Numbered from the stretch's first letter, positions 14,883-23,815 are shown. The stretch: 27,172 nucleotides of DNA from an uncultured Bacilli bacterium (GCA_934131695.1 CAKOZV010000015.1:1-27172), one strand, 5' to 3'. Program-made: numbers and translations. The notes: generated by a model from the sequence alone, not told the origin.

Positions 14883-15351
14883 TTACTCACTCTATCTTTT
14901 ATGCTCCTATGTATGTGGCTATAGAAAAGGGTTACTTTAAAGATAATGGAATTAATCTTAATCTCATTTTAACTCCAGGAGCTGATAAAGTTAGTGCTGC
15001 TGTTTTATCAGGAGATGCTGATATTGGCTTTGCTGGTAGCGAAACTACTATTTATGTTTATAATGGTGGTGAAAAGGATTATCTAAAGACTTTCGCTCAA
15101 TTAACCCAAAAAGATGGATCATTTATAGTATCAAGAAAGAAAATTGATAACTTTACCCTTGATGACTTAAAAGGAAAAGATGTAATTGGTGGTCGTGCAG
15201 GTGGTATGCCAGAAATGACTTTTGAATGGGCTTTAAAAGAACATAATATAGATCCTAATAAAGATGTTAATATAGATACTTCCATTGCTTTTGCAGCGAT
15301 GAGTTCAGCCTTCATTGGTGGACAAGGTGATTTTGTTACATTATTTGATGA
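14874..15351 (+). pseudogene. Middle part of the split solute-binding protein gene, also truncated at 3'
   Basis: The frame continues VAEVTHSIFYAPMYVAIEKG, then GADKVSAAVLSGDADIGFAG and further NMT1/THI5-type features up to GGQGDFVTLFD near 15350. With the 5' fragment this gives about 205 recognisable residues, against about 320–340 for the family, so the last third is missing. The frame runs on for some 20 codons into the terminator and end of the convergent gene, then stops at 15412. An open frame starting at GTG 14867 is not an independent gene: that codon lies in the element arm. No permease or ATPase gene is present in the window. Confidence 0.85.
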
Positions 15352-15394
15352 TAGTGTAATAAAAAGAAAGTCAAGCACTCTTAACTTTCTTTTT
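15352..15394 (-). terminator. Terminator of the last surface-locus transcript
   Basis: A perfect 11-bp inverted repeat, AAAAAGAAAGT (15361–15371) and ACTTTCTTTTT (15384–15394), has a 12-base loop that contains the stop codon of the minus-strand gene. On the minus strand the hairpin runs into TTTTTATTA. It sits exactly where the solute-binding protein remnant loses homology. Confidence 0.65.
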
Positions 15395-15977
15395 GTCCTG
15401 CAATTATCTTAACTTTAATAGCAATTTGTTCTTTATCAGGATACTGTTCTTTAAAAGATGCTGACTTCTTTCCCCAATAAGTATCCGCTTCATCATGACC
15501 AGATTCATATGGCCAAACAAGAGAAAAAGTAAACTCACTAGTTTGACCAGTTCCTACTTCCTGATTATTAATAGAAAAATTCATCTTAAATGGATAATTA
15601 TCCTTTAATCTATTAATTAAGTCAGTAGATGAATACATATCACTATTATAAAACTCATCTAAAATCTTAATTTCTTCTACTTCATAACTAATATTAGCTG
15701 CTGTCTCACCAATATTAGTTATACTTAAAGAATTAGTATAATCAGGCATACCTGGATAAATACTATCTATTTTAAATTCCACATTATTAACTATATCTAC
15801 CCCATCTTGTTTAAAGTTTATCTTCCAAGACTTAACACCTGTTGTAATATTATTAGATACTTTATTACTATAAATAAACCAAGCAAAAGTATTAGCCATT
15901 AGAGTAAGAATTAAAAAGAATAAAGTTCTTCTTCTAAGTCTTTTCTTTAGAAATAATATTTTATCCTTCACATTCAT
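15381..15977 (-). CDS. TasA/camelysin-like secreted protein
   Basis: The product has 198 residues. A basic start (KKRLRRR) and a hydrophobic run end in ANTFAWF, the A-x-F/W type cleavage context of SipW-dependent proteins. The rest is β-rich: SWKINFKQDG, IYPGMPDYTNSLSITNIGE (the family's 'PG…N…v.N.G' pattern) and a late FSLVWPYE strand. Such proteins are processed by SipW-type peptidases and form surface fibres or matrix. It overlaps the preceding peptidase gene by 17 bp and is the last gene of the transcript. The ribosome site is poor (GGAAGTGG), as expected for coupled translation. Confidence 0.85.
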   Translation of the reverse strand: MNVKDKILFLKKRLRRRTLFFLILTLMANTFAWFIYSNKVSNNITTGVKSWKINFKQDGVDIVNNVEFKIDSIYPGMPDYTNSLSITNIGETAANISYEVEEIKILDEFYNSDMYSSTDLINRLKDNYPFKMNFSINNQEVGTGQTSEFTFSLVWPYESGHDEADTYWGKKSASFKEQYPDKEQIAIKVKIIAGQKES

Positions 15978-16527
15978 TTTCCACTTCCTTAATCTTATCT
16001 AGTATTTCTAAAAAGATAAGGAAAGCAATTGGTAGAATTATTAAAAAATATAGTCCATAGGTATTATTTAAAATATGACTAAAGAAACTTAAAACGACTA
16101 GTTTTTTTACAACAATACCATATACTTGTTTACCATCTACTTCTGGATCATTATCAGGATTGGCAACACCTTTAGTAGTAAATCTATAGTTACCACCTGA
16201 TCCTTTAATATCAACAACTCTATGGGTAATTATCTTTCCTTTATAATCATCTTTTTCACCAAGATATACTAAATCATCACCTCTATTAATCTTTTCAAGA
16301 GGTATTTCTTTAGAAATTATAACATCATAAACATCATAAACTGGAACCATAGAACCAGTAGCTACTGTAAACATTCTATAGCTTCCTATACTAACTTTAT
16401 TATTAAAGATTCTCTGAACTAGAATAACAAATACTATTAATATGATGACTATCCATGCTATAGTTTTAACTATATTGAAAAGAAACTTTATAAAACCATT
16501 ATTTAAAATATCATTAATTTTTTTCAT
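15961..16527 (-). CDS. SipW-type signal peptidase I (apparently active)
   Basis: The product has 188 residues. Membrane segments lie at about 10–38 and 150–175. The catalytic Ser is in ATGSMVPVYD and the general-base His in ITHRV, the ER/SipW-type Ser-His pair in place of Ser-Lys. The downstream box reads TKGVANPDNDP where GDAN is usual. It overlaps the DUF2357-like gene upstream (ATGA) and the TasA-like gene downstream. The likely substrate is the adjacent TasA-like protein, by analogy with sipW–tasA and the pairing seen throughout this locus. Confidence 0.92.
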   Translation of the reverse strand: MKKINDILNNGFIKFLFNIVKTIAWIVIILIVFVILVQRIFNNKVSIGSYRMFTVATGSMVPVYDVYDVIISKEIPLEKINRGDDLVYLGEKDDYKGKIITHRVVDIKGSGGNYRFTTKGVANPDNDPEVDGKQVYGIVVKKLVVLSFFSHILNNTYGLYFLIILPIAFLIFLEILDKIKEVENECEG

Positions 16528-17624
16528 CTTACCACCTTTAATTCATGTTCTTTTTCCATATAATCACTAACAGCTTCTTTATAAGCTTTAGATATCTCAC
16601 TAGTATCTAGTACTTTCTTAGTCTTAACTTTAACATACTCATCACCTATTAATTTAACAATATCATCTAGTGATAATTCATCCTTTAAAGTCATTAACTG
16701 ATTAATAGCATTATTAATGACTTTACTTTCTACTTCCTTTACTTCTTTAGAATCTTTATTTTCTTTTAAAGTTTCCATAATTTTATAATTCAATATAAAA
16801 GACTCATCCATCATTTCTTTTAACTTACTATTATCATTATACTTTTTATTAATACTTTCTTGTTTAGTACTAGCTTCCATATGTGACTGTAAATAATTCC
16901 ATAAGTCTAGGGCATACTGAAAGTTTACATTCTTTAAGATAAGATTGGTTTTCTTAATAGGCGAAATAACCGGAGCGACATGAAGCTTAGCAAGATTTTT
17001 ATAAATATCACTACCCGTAAGATTCTTAATCTGCTCTTCTACTTTAGTAATTCGCTCTAATAATTCATTTGTACTATCTCCACTTGCTTTACACTTTTCA
17101 CTTATAGTTAGATTCATTTCAATATTATTTTTAGAAACCTTACTACTACCTTGATAGACTAAACTTATATTAGAATCACTATTACTAGCACTTATATTTT
17201 CATTTTTCTTTCGCTCAACATACATTTTCATATTATTAATAAGCGTATAGATAAATCTATTTTCATATGTATTAAAACTTTCTTCTTTATTAATATTTAA
17301 TATCTTAGATGGTCTTACCTCTCCTGTTTTAGCATCATATTCTTGAATAAAGTTAGTATTTCTTGATAAGTGTTTAATACTTTCTACTGTTATTCTTCTA
17401 GCTAATTCTATCTTAACTATTTCTTCTTCATTAACAATAAATCTATTAGGATTTCTTAAGATATTATCAATATACTTAATAGTCCCTTCCATCTTAGTTA
17501 ACCAAGAATCATCATAACTAGTTTTATGTTCCTTTCTAGTAACTTGTAAGCTTGATGTAAGATTATTATCAAAATGATTTTTTTCTTTATCATCTATTTC
17601 ATTATATAATTCTGTAATATTCAT
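16524..17624 (-). CDS. DUF2357-like protein, partner of the McrB-like ATPase
   Basis: The product has 366 residues from ATG 17624, preceded by GGGGG with a five-base gap; an ATG at 17636 overlaps the ATPase stop and lacks a ribosome site. The motif EESFNTYENRFIYTLINN (114–131) matches the conserved T-x-E-N-R-F core of DUF2357, and the segment PIKKTNLILKNVNFQYALDLW (222–242) resembles the later conserved block before the nuclease of McrC/DUF524-type proteins. No PD-(D/E)xK nuclease motif is visible afterwards; the end is charged helix. In McrBC-type systems such proteins stimulate the partner ATPase. Here it appears to have been kept as an ATPase adaptor. It starts 11 bp after the ATPase gene. 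Confidence 0.68.
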   Translation of the reverse strand: MNITELYNEIDDKEKNHFDNNLTSSLQVTRKEHKTSYDDSWLTKMEGTIKYIDNILRNPNRFIVNEEEIVKIELARRITVESIKHLSRNTNFIQEYDAKTGEVRPSKILNINKEESFNTYENRFIYTLINNMKMYVERKKNENISASNSDSNISLVYQGSSKVSKNNIEMNLTISEKCKASGDSTNELLERITKVEEQIKNLTGSDIYKNLAKLHVAPVISPIKKTNLILKNVNFQYALDLWNYLQSHMEASTKQESINKKYNDNSKLKEMMDESFILNYKIMETLKENKDSKEVKEVESKVINNAINQLMTLKDELSLDDIVKLIGDEYVKVKTKKVLDTSEISKAYKEAVSDYMEKEHELKVVR

Positions 17625-17635
17625 ATTTACCCCCA

Positions 17636-19159
17636 TTATGCTAGTTTCTTAAGACGTTTTAAGTAATCAATACATTCCCTCATTTGATCTTTACCAAAGG
17701 TCTTATCAAGAAATTCAATAAAACCATCTATCTCATCACGAATATAAGAAACATTTAATTGTTCAAATTTTCTTAAGATTTTACGAGCGATAAAGTAGTC
17801 TACTCCACTTACTTCTTCACCACCACAAGCGACATAAACAGGAACAAACTTCTTCATATGAGCGACAATACGGTTACCGAAAGCTATACGGAAATGTTTA
17901 ATAACATAATTATCCATTTGTTCAACTTTGTTTAGAGTATCTTCACTTATTTGATTATTACTAATTGCATCGGTAAATAATTTATCTATATAAGAATAAT
18001 TTATATCTTGTGCTGGTGTATCAATTGGTTCAAACACTTCTCCTTTATCATTAATATCTATTGGCATAGCACGGTCATATACTTTATCTGTTACCATAAA
18101 GGTTGAGTCATCGTTATTGATGGTTCCAATATACCAAACATTAGGACTTATCTTTAACTTACCATCTATTAGTTTCTTTGGATCATTAGCCCATGAACTA
18201 GATACCAATTCTACTAACCACTCATCTTTATTAGGCATTTCAAGAATAGATAACATCTCGGCAAAGTAATACTCAACACGAGCGATGTTCATTTCATCTA
18301 GAATTACTGTAAATACATCATCTGTATAACCAGCTTCATAGATAGTTTTTAACACTTCAGTTTCATTAAACTTCTTTGTAAATTCATTGAAATAACCAAA
18401 TAACTCAGTACGATCACGCCAAGAAGGCTGAACAGAAGCAACACAAGAGTCATGTTTTAAAAACTTCCCCCAAGCATAAGCTAAAGATGTTTTACCAGTA
18501 CCAGAGATACCTTGTAAGATTATTAATTTAGTAGAAGCAAGTCCTGCTAAAAAGATTCTTACCATCTCACTTTTATAATATAGTTTTAACTGACTAGCTG
18601 CAAAGTTTCTAAATAATTCAACTAACTCTTCTAAGGTAAAGTTATCATTATAATTTTTAATCTTATAAGTAGCATAACTATCATCTAAGGCTTTCAACTT
18701 AGCAAAACGGAATCCATCTCCTGCTTCTTTACTATCAGTAGTCTCTTCTTCTTCCACTGTTTCTTTCTCATTGGGTTTTAAACCTAGATGAGATACTTTC
18801 ATAGCTAGAATATCTTCTTTTTCTTTAACAAGAGATGAGACTTCATCATTTAATTTAGCTACTTCATTAAGTAATTCTTCCTGTTCAACTATTGTCTTTC
18901 TAAAGCGAAGATATTTTCTTATCAAGAAAACAATTAAAAGTATGGCTCCTACTACTATTACTATTAAACTAATAATAACTAAACCAACAAATAACCATTC
19001 AGGTCCATTAAAATCATCTTTATAAAAATCAATTATTTTTAGATAGGCAGGAAAATTAAATGTTTGTTTTAAAGCTTCAATAGTAGCCTTTATAACAATA
19101 ACAAATCCCCCAAAAAACTGAGATAAAAACTCATATAAAAATCTAAATAATGTATCCAT
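17636..19159 (-). CDS. Membrane-anchored McrB-like AAA+ ATPase
   Basis: The product has 507 residues. Residues 1–50 include an amphipathic or membrane-associated stretch, a clear membrane segment spans about 55–80, and a coiled coil (about 88–120) and acidic linker (132–148) follow. The AAA+ module of the McrB/AAA_5 type has Walker A GISGTGKT (217–224), the McrB-like PSWRDRTELFGYFN (245–258), Walker B FTVILDEMN (283–291) and the sensor/arginine region GTINNDDST…VYDRA (345–364). McrB proteins normally bind GTP and drive a McrC nuclease on DNA; this one has no DNA-binding domain and is tied to the membrane. Its position between fibre and signal-peptidase genes suggests a motor for secretion or assembly. 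GGAAGTGGG precedes the ATG. Confidence 0.88.
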   Translation of the reverse strand: MDTLFRFLYEFLSQFFGGFVIVIKATIEALKQTFNFPAYLKIIDFYKDDFNGPEWLFVGLVIISLIVIVVGAILLIVFLIRKYLRFRKTIVEQEELLNEVAKLNDEVSSLVKEKEDILAMKVSHLGLKPNEKETVEEEETTDSKEAGDGFRFAKLKALDDSYATYKIKNYNDNFTLEELVELFRNFAASQLKLYYKSEMVRIFLAGLASTKLIILQGISGTGKTSLAYAWGKFLKHDSCVASVQPSWRDRTELFGYFNEFTKKFNETEVLKTIYEAGYTDDVFTVILDEMNIARVEYYFAEMLSILEMPNKDEWLVELVSSSWANDPKKLIDGKLKISPNVWYIGTINNDDSTFMVTDKVYDRAMPIDINDKGEVFEPIDTPAQDINYSYIDKLFTDAISNNQISEDTLNKVEQMDNYVIKHFRIAFGNRIVAHMKKFVPVYVACGGEEVSGVDYFIARKILRKFEQLNVSYIRDEIDGFIEFLDKTFGKDQMRECIDYLKRLKKLA

Positions 19160-19170
19160 TTTCCCACTTC

Positions 19171-20148
19171 CTAACTAGGTATATATAATAATTCAAATTC
19201 ATCTTGTAAGTTTTCATAGATATCATTATCACTAACAATTAAATAAGTGAAAGCTTTTAATAGTTTTTTAGTATCACTATTTAATACTTTACTATCATCT
19301 ATAATAATAGCGATATGATATCCTTCTCTAGTTAGATTATATACTTCTTCTTTCTTAGCTATATAATCATTATAATTTATCTTTAATACTATTTTCTCTT
19401 TTACTATATCATTATCTATAATAGTTAATAATCTTTTCTTCTTCTTTGGTTTATTATCTAAATCAATTATATAGTCAACTAAATACTTCTTAGTAAAGTT
19501 ACCCTTTATAACATCTTGTAATATTTTAGTAGTAACTACTGAATAAGTAACAAATAGTTTTTGTTCACCTATCTCTTTAGTTTCTAAGACTTTATTAATA
19601 GCATACTCGCTATACAATTTAGAAAACTTAATATTATGAACTAATTCACAATCAAATATTTGATTCTTTACTTTTAAATAATTTATGTTAAAGTTTTTAT
19701 CTTTGAAACTATCAATAAACTCTTTTTTAGCTACTAAATCATTCTTTAACATATTATAAAATTTACTTTCAAAGTCTTCATCTACTAATCCTAAGTTCTT
19801 TCTATACTCTTCTATCTCTTTAATTAATACTCTTACAGAGTCACATTCTCTAACATTGTCAAAGTATAAGATATATTTAAATATCTGAAACATATACTTA
19901 GCTTTAGCTTTATTCTTGGAACTTTCTTCTTTTGTATGAGCAATAGATTTCTTTAGATAATAAACAATATTCACTTCAAATCTTTTACTAGTTACAGGAT
20001 ACATATTATAGTATCTAGTATTTATATAAGCATTAATTAAATCATCATATATATCTTGATCATAGTATTGTTCTAAGATTGTTTTTAAATAACTCTTAAT
20101 TGTTTTCCTTGAAAAATCTACATATTCATTTACTATATTACAACTCAA
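19171..20148 (-). CDS. Unknown cytoplasmic protein of the ATPase module
   Basis: The product has 325 residues, rich in Lys, Tyr, Asp and Asn, with no signal peptide or membrane segment. The start is TTG 20148 with AGGAG nine bases before it; an ATG in another frame nearby stops at once. The N-terminal half is helical. The C-terminal part alternates strand and helix (KIVLKINYNDYIAKKEEV, then GYHIAIIIDDSKVL and FTYLIVSDND), a rhythm that loosely recalls a worn EAL-type barrel, though the catalytic EAL and DDFG motifs are absent. Its position between a TasA-like gene (12 bp) and the ATPase gene (11 bp) makes it part of the same transcript. I do not recognise the family. Confidence 0.7.
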   Translation of the reverse strand: MSCNIVNEYVDFSRKTIKSYLKTILEQYYDQDIYDDLINAYINTRYYNMYPVTSKRFEVNIVYYLKKSIAHTKEESSKNKAKAKYMFQIFKYILYFDNVRECDSVRVLIKEIEEYRKNLGLVDEDFESKFYNMLKNDLVAKKEFIDSFKDKNFNINYLKVKNQIFDCELVHNIKFSKLYSEYAINKVLETKEIGEQKLFVTYSVVTTKILQDVIKGNFTKKYLVDYIIDLDNKPKKKKRLLTIIDNDIVKEKIVLKINYNDYIAKKEEVYNLTREGYHIAIIIDDSKVLNSDTKKLLKAFTYLIVSDNDIYENLQDEFELLYIPS

Positions 20149-20160
20149 ACTTCATCACTC

Positions 20161-21084
20161 CTAATAACTATAAGTAACATCTATAATACTGTTACCACTA
20201 TTTGAATAATCTTTTGTCGGATCTTTCTTATAAAGTTTTACGGTACTACTAGTATTAGCATCCATATCAAAAGTAAATTTATTGACATAATCATAATTAT
20301 TTATTTTAGTAGTTTTTATATCATAACCATTTAGAAAAGTCGTACTATTATTATTTATATAAACAACATTTGGATCAAAACTAATAGTTATACTAGCTGA
20401 TACACAATTAGCTTTCTCTTCTTTAGTTAGACTATTATAAACATCCATACTTATAGTATCTCCTACTTTATAAGTAGAAAAGGCTTTTTTAATAGTATAA
20501 GATTCTATGGTATTAGTAACTTTTACTTCTAAATAAATATTATTACTACTATCACTTATCTCATGACTTAATCCGTATTTACCTACTACTAGTTTAAAAG
20601 TAGCAGATAGACTCTTTTTATAAGGACTAGTAGATGATGCTGATAAATCAACACTAACACTTTCACCATCTTTGAAAGTTTCTTTAGGTGTTATTGTTAG
20701 ATAGAAAATATCATTATTTAAAGATTTATAAATAGTTCCTTTACTCTTTGTGACATTACAAGTAACATTACTAGGACAATTATAATTAACTAAATAATCT
20801 ATATCAGTAGAACTTTTTAAAGTATTATTTTTATAACTATTTAGATTAATAGCAATCTCGTAAGGATCTACACCATTCCAGTAATCTAATGAGTAAAGGG
20901 TTCCATCTCTTTTTAATTTATCACTTTCAAAGTAAAAGTCTTGACTAGCAAAGTATATATCTAAGATATTACTATATACATACTTTGCTAATGATACTGC
21001 TAAAGGACTCATAATCAGTATAGTAAATATAATAATAAATAGTTTAAGTTTCTTAGATATTTTTCTAACTCTAATCTTAGGCAT
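20161..21084 (-). CDS. Large TasA-like secreted protein
   Basis: The product has 307 residues. A basic start (PKIRVRKISKKLK) and a hydrophobic run are followed by SLAKYVYSN, a SipW-type cleavage context. The following FASQDFYFESDKL resembles the early strand of TasA-like families. The body is β-rich with a Cys pair (NCPSNVTCN) and a third Cys near ANCVSAS. It is longer than typical TasA-like proteins and may carry two β-sandwich domains. It overlaps the preceding signal-peptidase-like gene by eight bp, matching the peptidase–substrate pairing of the locus. Confidence 0.78.
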   Translation of the reverse strand: MPKIRVRKISKKLKLFIIIFTILIMSPLAVSLAKYVYSNILDIYFASQDFYFESDKLKRDGTLYSLDYWNGVDPYEIAINLNSYKNNTLKSSTDIDYLVNYNCPSNVTCNVTKSKGTIYKSLNNDIFYLTITPKETFKDGESVSVDLSASSTSPYKKSLSATFKLVVGKYGLSHEISDSSNNIYLEVKVTNTIESYTIKKAFSTYKVGDTISMDVYNSLTKEEKANCVSASITISFDPNVVYINNNSTTFLNGYDIKTTKINNYDYVNKFTFDMDANTSSTVKLYKKDPTKDYSNSGNSIIDVTYSY

Positions 21085-21556
21085 TTTTTCTTTTCCTTAA
21101 AGTCATAATAAAGTAAGTTGTAATAGGAATAATTACTACTATTAAGTAGCCTATACTACTGATTAAAATACTATAAATATAACCAAGAAAAGGAATACTT
21201 TTAATAGTTTTATCAGTACCTAAAACATATTCATCAGATAGAAATAAATTATCTTTAATAACATAAGTAGTTTCAGTTTGATTGGTATTAATTATTTTCT
21301 TTACCAAGGATAGTTCTAAACTCTTCTTACCATTACTAGTATCATAGTATAAGATATTATCTCCTACTTTTATTTTTTCTTTAGTAACTAGTAGTAAGCT
21401 ACCTTTCTTATAATTACTTACATTATTAGATAAACCAATTATAGTCTTATTACCTATCTTACTTCCTTTAAAGGGGTTAATTGTAAATAAGCATATTGTT
21501 AAAATTATTACTAGTATTAGATATAAAATCATTCCTAAACTTTTAATTATCTTCAT
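21077..21556 (-). CDS. Signal peptidase I-like protein lacking catalytic residues
   Basis: The product has 159 residues with membrane segments at about 5–28 and 122–150. The layout of a SipW-type peptidase is kept: first strand GNKTIIGLSNN, then KKGSLLLVTKE in place of the usual NDLI strand, KVGDNILYYD, and a late YVLGTDKTI. Aligned on these strands, Asn stands where the catalytic Ser is expected (SNNVSNY instead of GSMxP), and LSL replaces THR where the catalytic His should be. It is therefore predicted inactive and may act as a chaperone or anchor for the TasA-like protein that overlaps it. It is the first gene of the long last transcript. Confidence 0.75.
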   Translation of the reverse strand: MKIIKSLGMILYLILVIILTICLFTINPFKGSKIGNKTIIGLSNNVSNYKKGSLLLVTKEKIKVGDNILYYDTSNGKKSLELSLVKKIINTNQTETTYVIKDNLFLSDEYVLGTDKTIKSIPFLGYIYSILISSIGYLIVVIIPITTYFIMTLRKRKNA

Positions 21557-21567
21557 CTACTATCACC

Positions 21568-21596
21568 ATTATAATTGTACCATACTAAGATTTAAT
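21568..21596 (-). promoter_or_regulatory. Probable promoter of the seven-gene transcript
   Basis: A perfect TATAAT (21568–21573, minus strand) has only a weak −35 (ATTAAA, 21591–21596) at 17 bp. It lies right after a terminator and before GGTGATAG and the ATG, as expected of a new transcript that starts here. Confidence 0.45.
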
Positions 21597-21600
21597 TTAA

Positions 21601-21625
21601 AAGAAAAAAGCCAACTAAATGGCTT
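21601..21625 (-). terminator. Terminator after the 336-residue TasA-like gene
   Basis: On the minus strand AAGCCA (21620–21625) pairs with TGGCTT (21608–21613) across a six-base loop, followed by TTTTTCTTTT. The hairpin begins within the stop codon of the gene. Confidence 0.75.
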
Positions 21626-22634
21626 ACTTCTTAGCAAATTGTAGAGTGAAAGAAATTTGTCCACCTGAAGCATTATTTTCACAGTCAACGTCTTGTCCTT
21701 CTACCCACATATATACTCTTACTTTAGTTACTCCTTTTTCAAGTTCAAATAATTCTTGATCATCTTGATATCCGTAAGTTGTTTGAATATCTGGTGTTAC
21801 CTTTTGGAAATTATCAGCTTGATCTGTTGCATTAGCTTTAGCAAGAGTAATTCCTGCTGCTGCATCAAACTCTTTCTTAATTCCATCGTATGGAACAAGA
21901 GCATTACCTGTTCCTGGATTTAATGTTGTAATACCATAAGTATCACGAGCATTTGCTACACCATATGATGTATGTGAATCATAGTTTGGTTCCCAAATTT
22001 TAACTGGTGATGTTTCTCCATCATTTAATCCTTGAATATTAGCAATTGTATCATCAGCACTAGTATGTCCTAAAGTTACAAAAGCAACTCTAGTAGCATT
22101 TTTAATTCCCTTATCATCTTGATCTTTAAATTCTACAGTAGAATTATTTGTTAAATTAACAGTCATAGCATCATCTGTTTTTAAGAATAAATCATAAGCT
22201 ACAAATTTTCCATTTGAGGCTTCACCTGAGCCATGTGTTTCAGTAGATTTAGTTGAACTTAAAATCCAATCACCTTGATCATTAGCACTTACAGTTCCTA
22301 AGAACATTTCCATTTTACCAGTAGCATCTACTTTTCCAACACTTGATACTGGTTCTACTGCTGCTGGGATTTGGTTAACTGCTGTTTTGTATACTCCACC
22401 AGCTCCCATAAGATCAGTATTAGTTAAGATTGATTTCCAGTTTTGACCATCAGCTGATATTTGTAAACCTCCTTGAGCATTTACATTAACATCAATTGGA
22501 TTAACTTTTACTGTTTGGTTAGATGTAAACCATGCATAGGTTGCTGTTCCTAGAAATAGTCCAGTGAATAATAATAGTAATAACAGTAACATTAATCGTC
22601 TTTGTCTTTTTTTCTTTTTATTTTTCTTTTTCAT
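21624..22634 (-). CDS. Probable major TasA-like fibre subunit
   Basis: The product has 336 residues. The signal peptide is a very basic start (KKKNKKKKRQRR), a run of Leu and then GTATYAWFTSN, the hallmark end of SipW-dependent signals. The mature part is rich in Ala, Gly, Thr, Asp and Asn, poor in Lys, and closes with GGQISFTLQFAKK as a last β-strand. Its codons and composition are visibly less AT-driven than its neighbours, as in highly expressed genes. It stands as a single-gene unit with its own candidate promoter and a good terminator, unlike the coupled genes around it. All this suggests the main structural protein of the locus. GGGAG lies nine bases before the ATG. Confidence 0.82.
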   Translation of the reverse strand: MKKKNKKKKRQRRLMLLLLLLLFTGLFLGTATYAWFTSNQTVKVNPIDVNVNAQGGLQISADGQNWKSILTNTDLMGAGGVYKTAVNQIPAAVEPVSSVGKVDATGKMEMFLGTVSANDQGDWILSSTKSTETHGSGEASNGKFVAYDLFLKTDDAMTVNLTNNSTVEFKDQDDKGIKNATRVAFVTLGHTSADDTIANIQGLNDGETSPVKIWEPNYDSHTSYGVANARDTYGITTLNPGTGNALVPYDGIKKEFDAAAGITLAKANATDQADNFQKVTPDIQTTYGYQDDQELFELEKGVTKVRVYMWVEGQDVDCENNASGGQISFTLQFAKK

Positions 22635-22662
22635 AATTCACTTCTCCCTCTATTCTATAAAA

Positions 22663-22691
22663 ATATTATCATATTTTGTCGAACTGTTCAA
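22663..22691 (-). promoter_or_regulatory. Candidate promoter of the 336-residue subunit gene
   Basis: TTGAAC (22686–22691) lies 17 bp from TAATAT (22663–22668) on the minus strand. Other overlapping AT-rich −10 choices exist (GATAAT), so the exact element is uncertain. Confidence 0.35.
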
Positions 22692-22696
22692 TATCA

Positions 22697-23257
22697 TTAA
22701 TCGTTTTTCTGTCTAGCATTGACAGTTATTTCTACGTCATCTATCATACTTTGATACACTTCGTCATTGTAATCACTAGGAAAATTGATTACTAATTTAT
22801 AAGTATCAGTCTTTTTTGTTTGATGTGTAAAGTTTTGTAAAATAGACTTATATTTATAAAAATAAGTATTATCAGTATCTTTTACTAATTCTTTAGTACT
22901 CATAATATTATCAGTACTATCATTTAGATATAGTTTATAAGTTACCGGAATATTAGTAGTTGTTCTAATTTCTAAACTATATTCTAAGTCTACATCACTT
23001 ACTTTAGTATCATTAAAGTTTGAAACAGTAATTAAATAATTATTATCTTTTCCATCTGGTTTAATATTAGAAATTTTTAAGTTTTCTGTTTCTGTTTTAG
23101 TATTTAAAATATAGAAAGCTACCTTGCTTAAAGCTTCTCCATTACTATTTGTTTCAAAAGAAGCATAGGTACTTTTTAATAGAACTAATAAAATAAAGAT
23201 GATTACTAAGGTTATAGTTATTCTATTTATAGATAGAAATTTCTTCTTATTTATCAT
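22697..23257 (-). CDS. TasA/camelysin-like secreted protein
   Basis: The product has 186 residues from ATG 23257, eight bases after AAGGA; the ATG nine bases earlier is too close to that site. The signal run ends in STYASFETNSNGEALSKVAF, the 'A-x-F…N…A' pattern of camelysin/TasA families. The rest is β-rich, with NYLITVSNFND and a final VEITVNARQKN strand. It overlaps the active signal peptidase gene by 11 bp, so the two form a coupled enzyme–substrate pair. Confidence 0.83.
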   Translation of the reverse strand: MINKKKFLSINRITITLVIIFILLVLLKSTYASFETNSNGEALSKVAFYILNTKTETENLKISNIKPDGKDNNYLITVSNFNDTKVSDVDLEYSLEIRTTTNIPVTYKLYLNDSTDNIMSTKELVKDTDNTYFYKYKSILQNFTHQTKKTDTYKLVINFPSDYNDEVYQSMIDDVEITVNARQKND

Positions 23258-23804
23258 CTTTATCATCCTTCATTTTTATACCAGAGTAGTAAATAGCAAA
23301 ATCATCATTTTTACTAAGACGTTTTTTAGAGGTGTAGGAAAAAGCTATGGAAAATAAAAATACCGTTGTACAAATCATAATAATTATTTTAGGAGTAGTA
23401 ATTACTTTAAACCAAGTTCCATAGTTAGGAAGTATCTTTACTACTTTTCCAATAACACTAGTACTACTTACATTTTTATCTTCTGTATTATTAGCATCTC
23501 CTTTAGTTATATAACCATTAGCTGTTTCACTTATTATTCGGTGAGTAACTAAAACTTTATCATCTTTAAAGGTAATAATATCATCTTTTTCGACATTTTT
23601 CGTCAATTTGACAATAATTAAATCATTAGTAGTAATGGTAGGTGCCATACTATTACTGCCAATACTAAAGACTGTATAGGAAAAGTAATTAACATAATCT
23701 TTACCTAAGATGTTTAAACTAATAAATGAGTATATACAAATTATAATTATTACAGTTAGAATAATTTGTAAAGCATTACTAACTATCTTCATAAGCTTAT
23801 TCAT
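23247..23804 (-). CDS. SipW-type signal peptidase I (apparently active)
   Basis: The product has 185 residues. Membrane segments lie at about 10–33 and 138–155. The catalytic Ser is in FSIGSNSMAPTI, His in VTHRI, and the box TKGDANNTED is intact, so this is the most canonical peptidase of the locus. The Ser-His pair puts it in the SipW/ER-type branch. GGAGGGG precedes the ATG. It lies 11 bp after one TasA-like gene and overlaps another, and it could process several of the secreted proteins here. Confidence 0.94.
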   Translation of the reverse strand: MNKLMKIVSNALQIILTVIIIICIYSFISLNILGKDYVNYFSYTVFSIGSNSMAPTITTNDLIIVKLTKNVEKDDIITFKDDKVLVTHRIISETANGYITKGDANNTEDKNVSSTSVIGKVVKILPNYGTWFKVITTPKIIIMICTTVFLFSIAFSYTSKKRLSKNDDFAIYYSGIKMKDDKDDK

Positions 23805-23815
23805 CTTATCCCCTC

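Noticed and set aside
14867..15412. Independent ORF starting at GTG 14867 encoding a solute-binding protein
   Set aside because: It has no signal peptide, its start codon lies in the element arm, and its homology begins in mid-domain. It is the continuation of the gene begun at 9753, and its last 20 codons are read-through into a terminator.
16524..19159. Ordinary McrBC-type restriction system
   Set aside because: The ATPase has a transmembrane segment and no DNA-binding domain, the partner shows no nuclease motif, and both are co-transcribed with signal peptidase and TasA-like genes.
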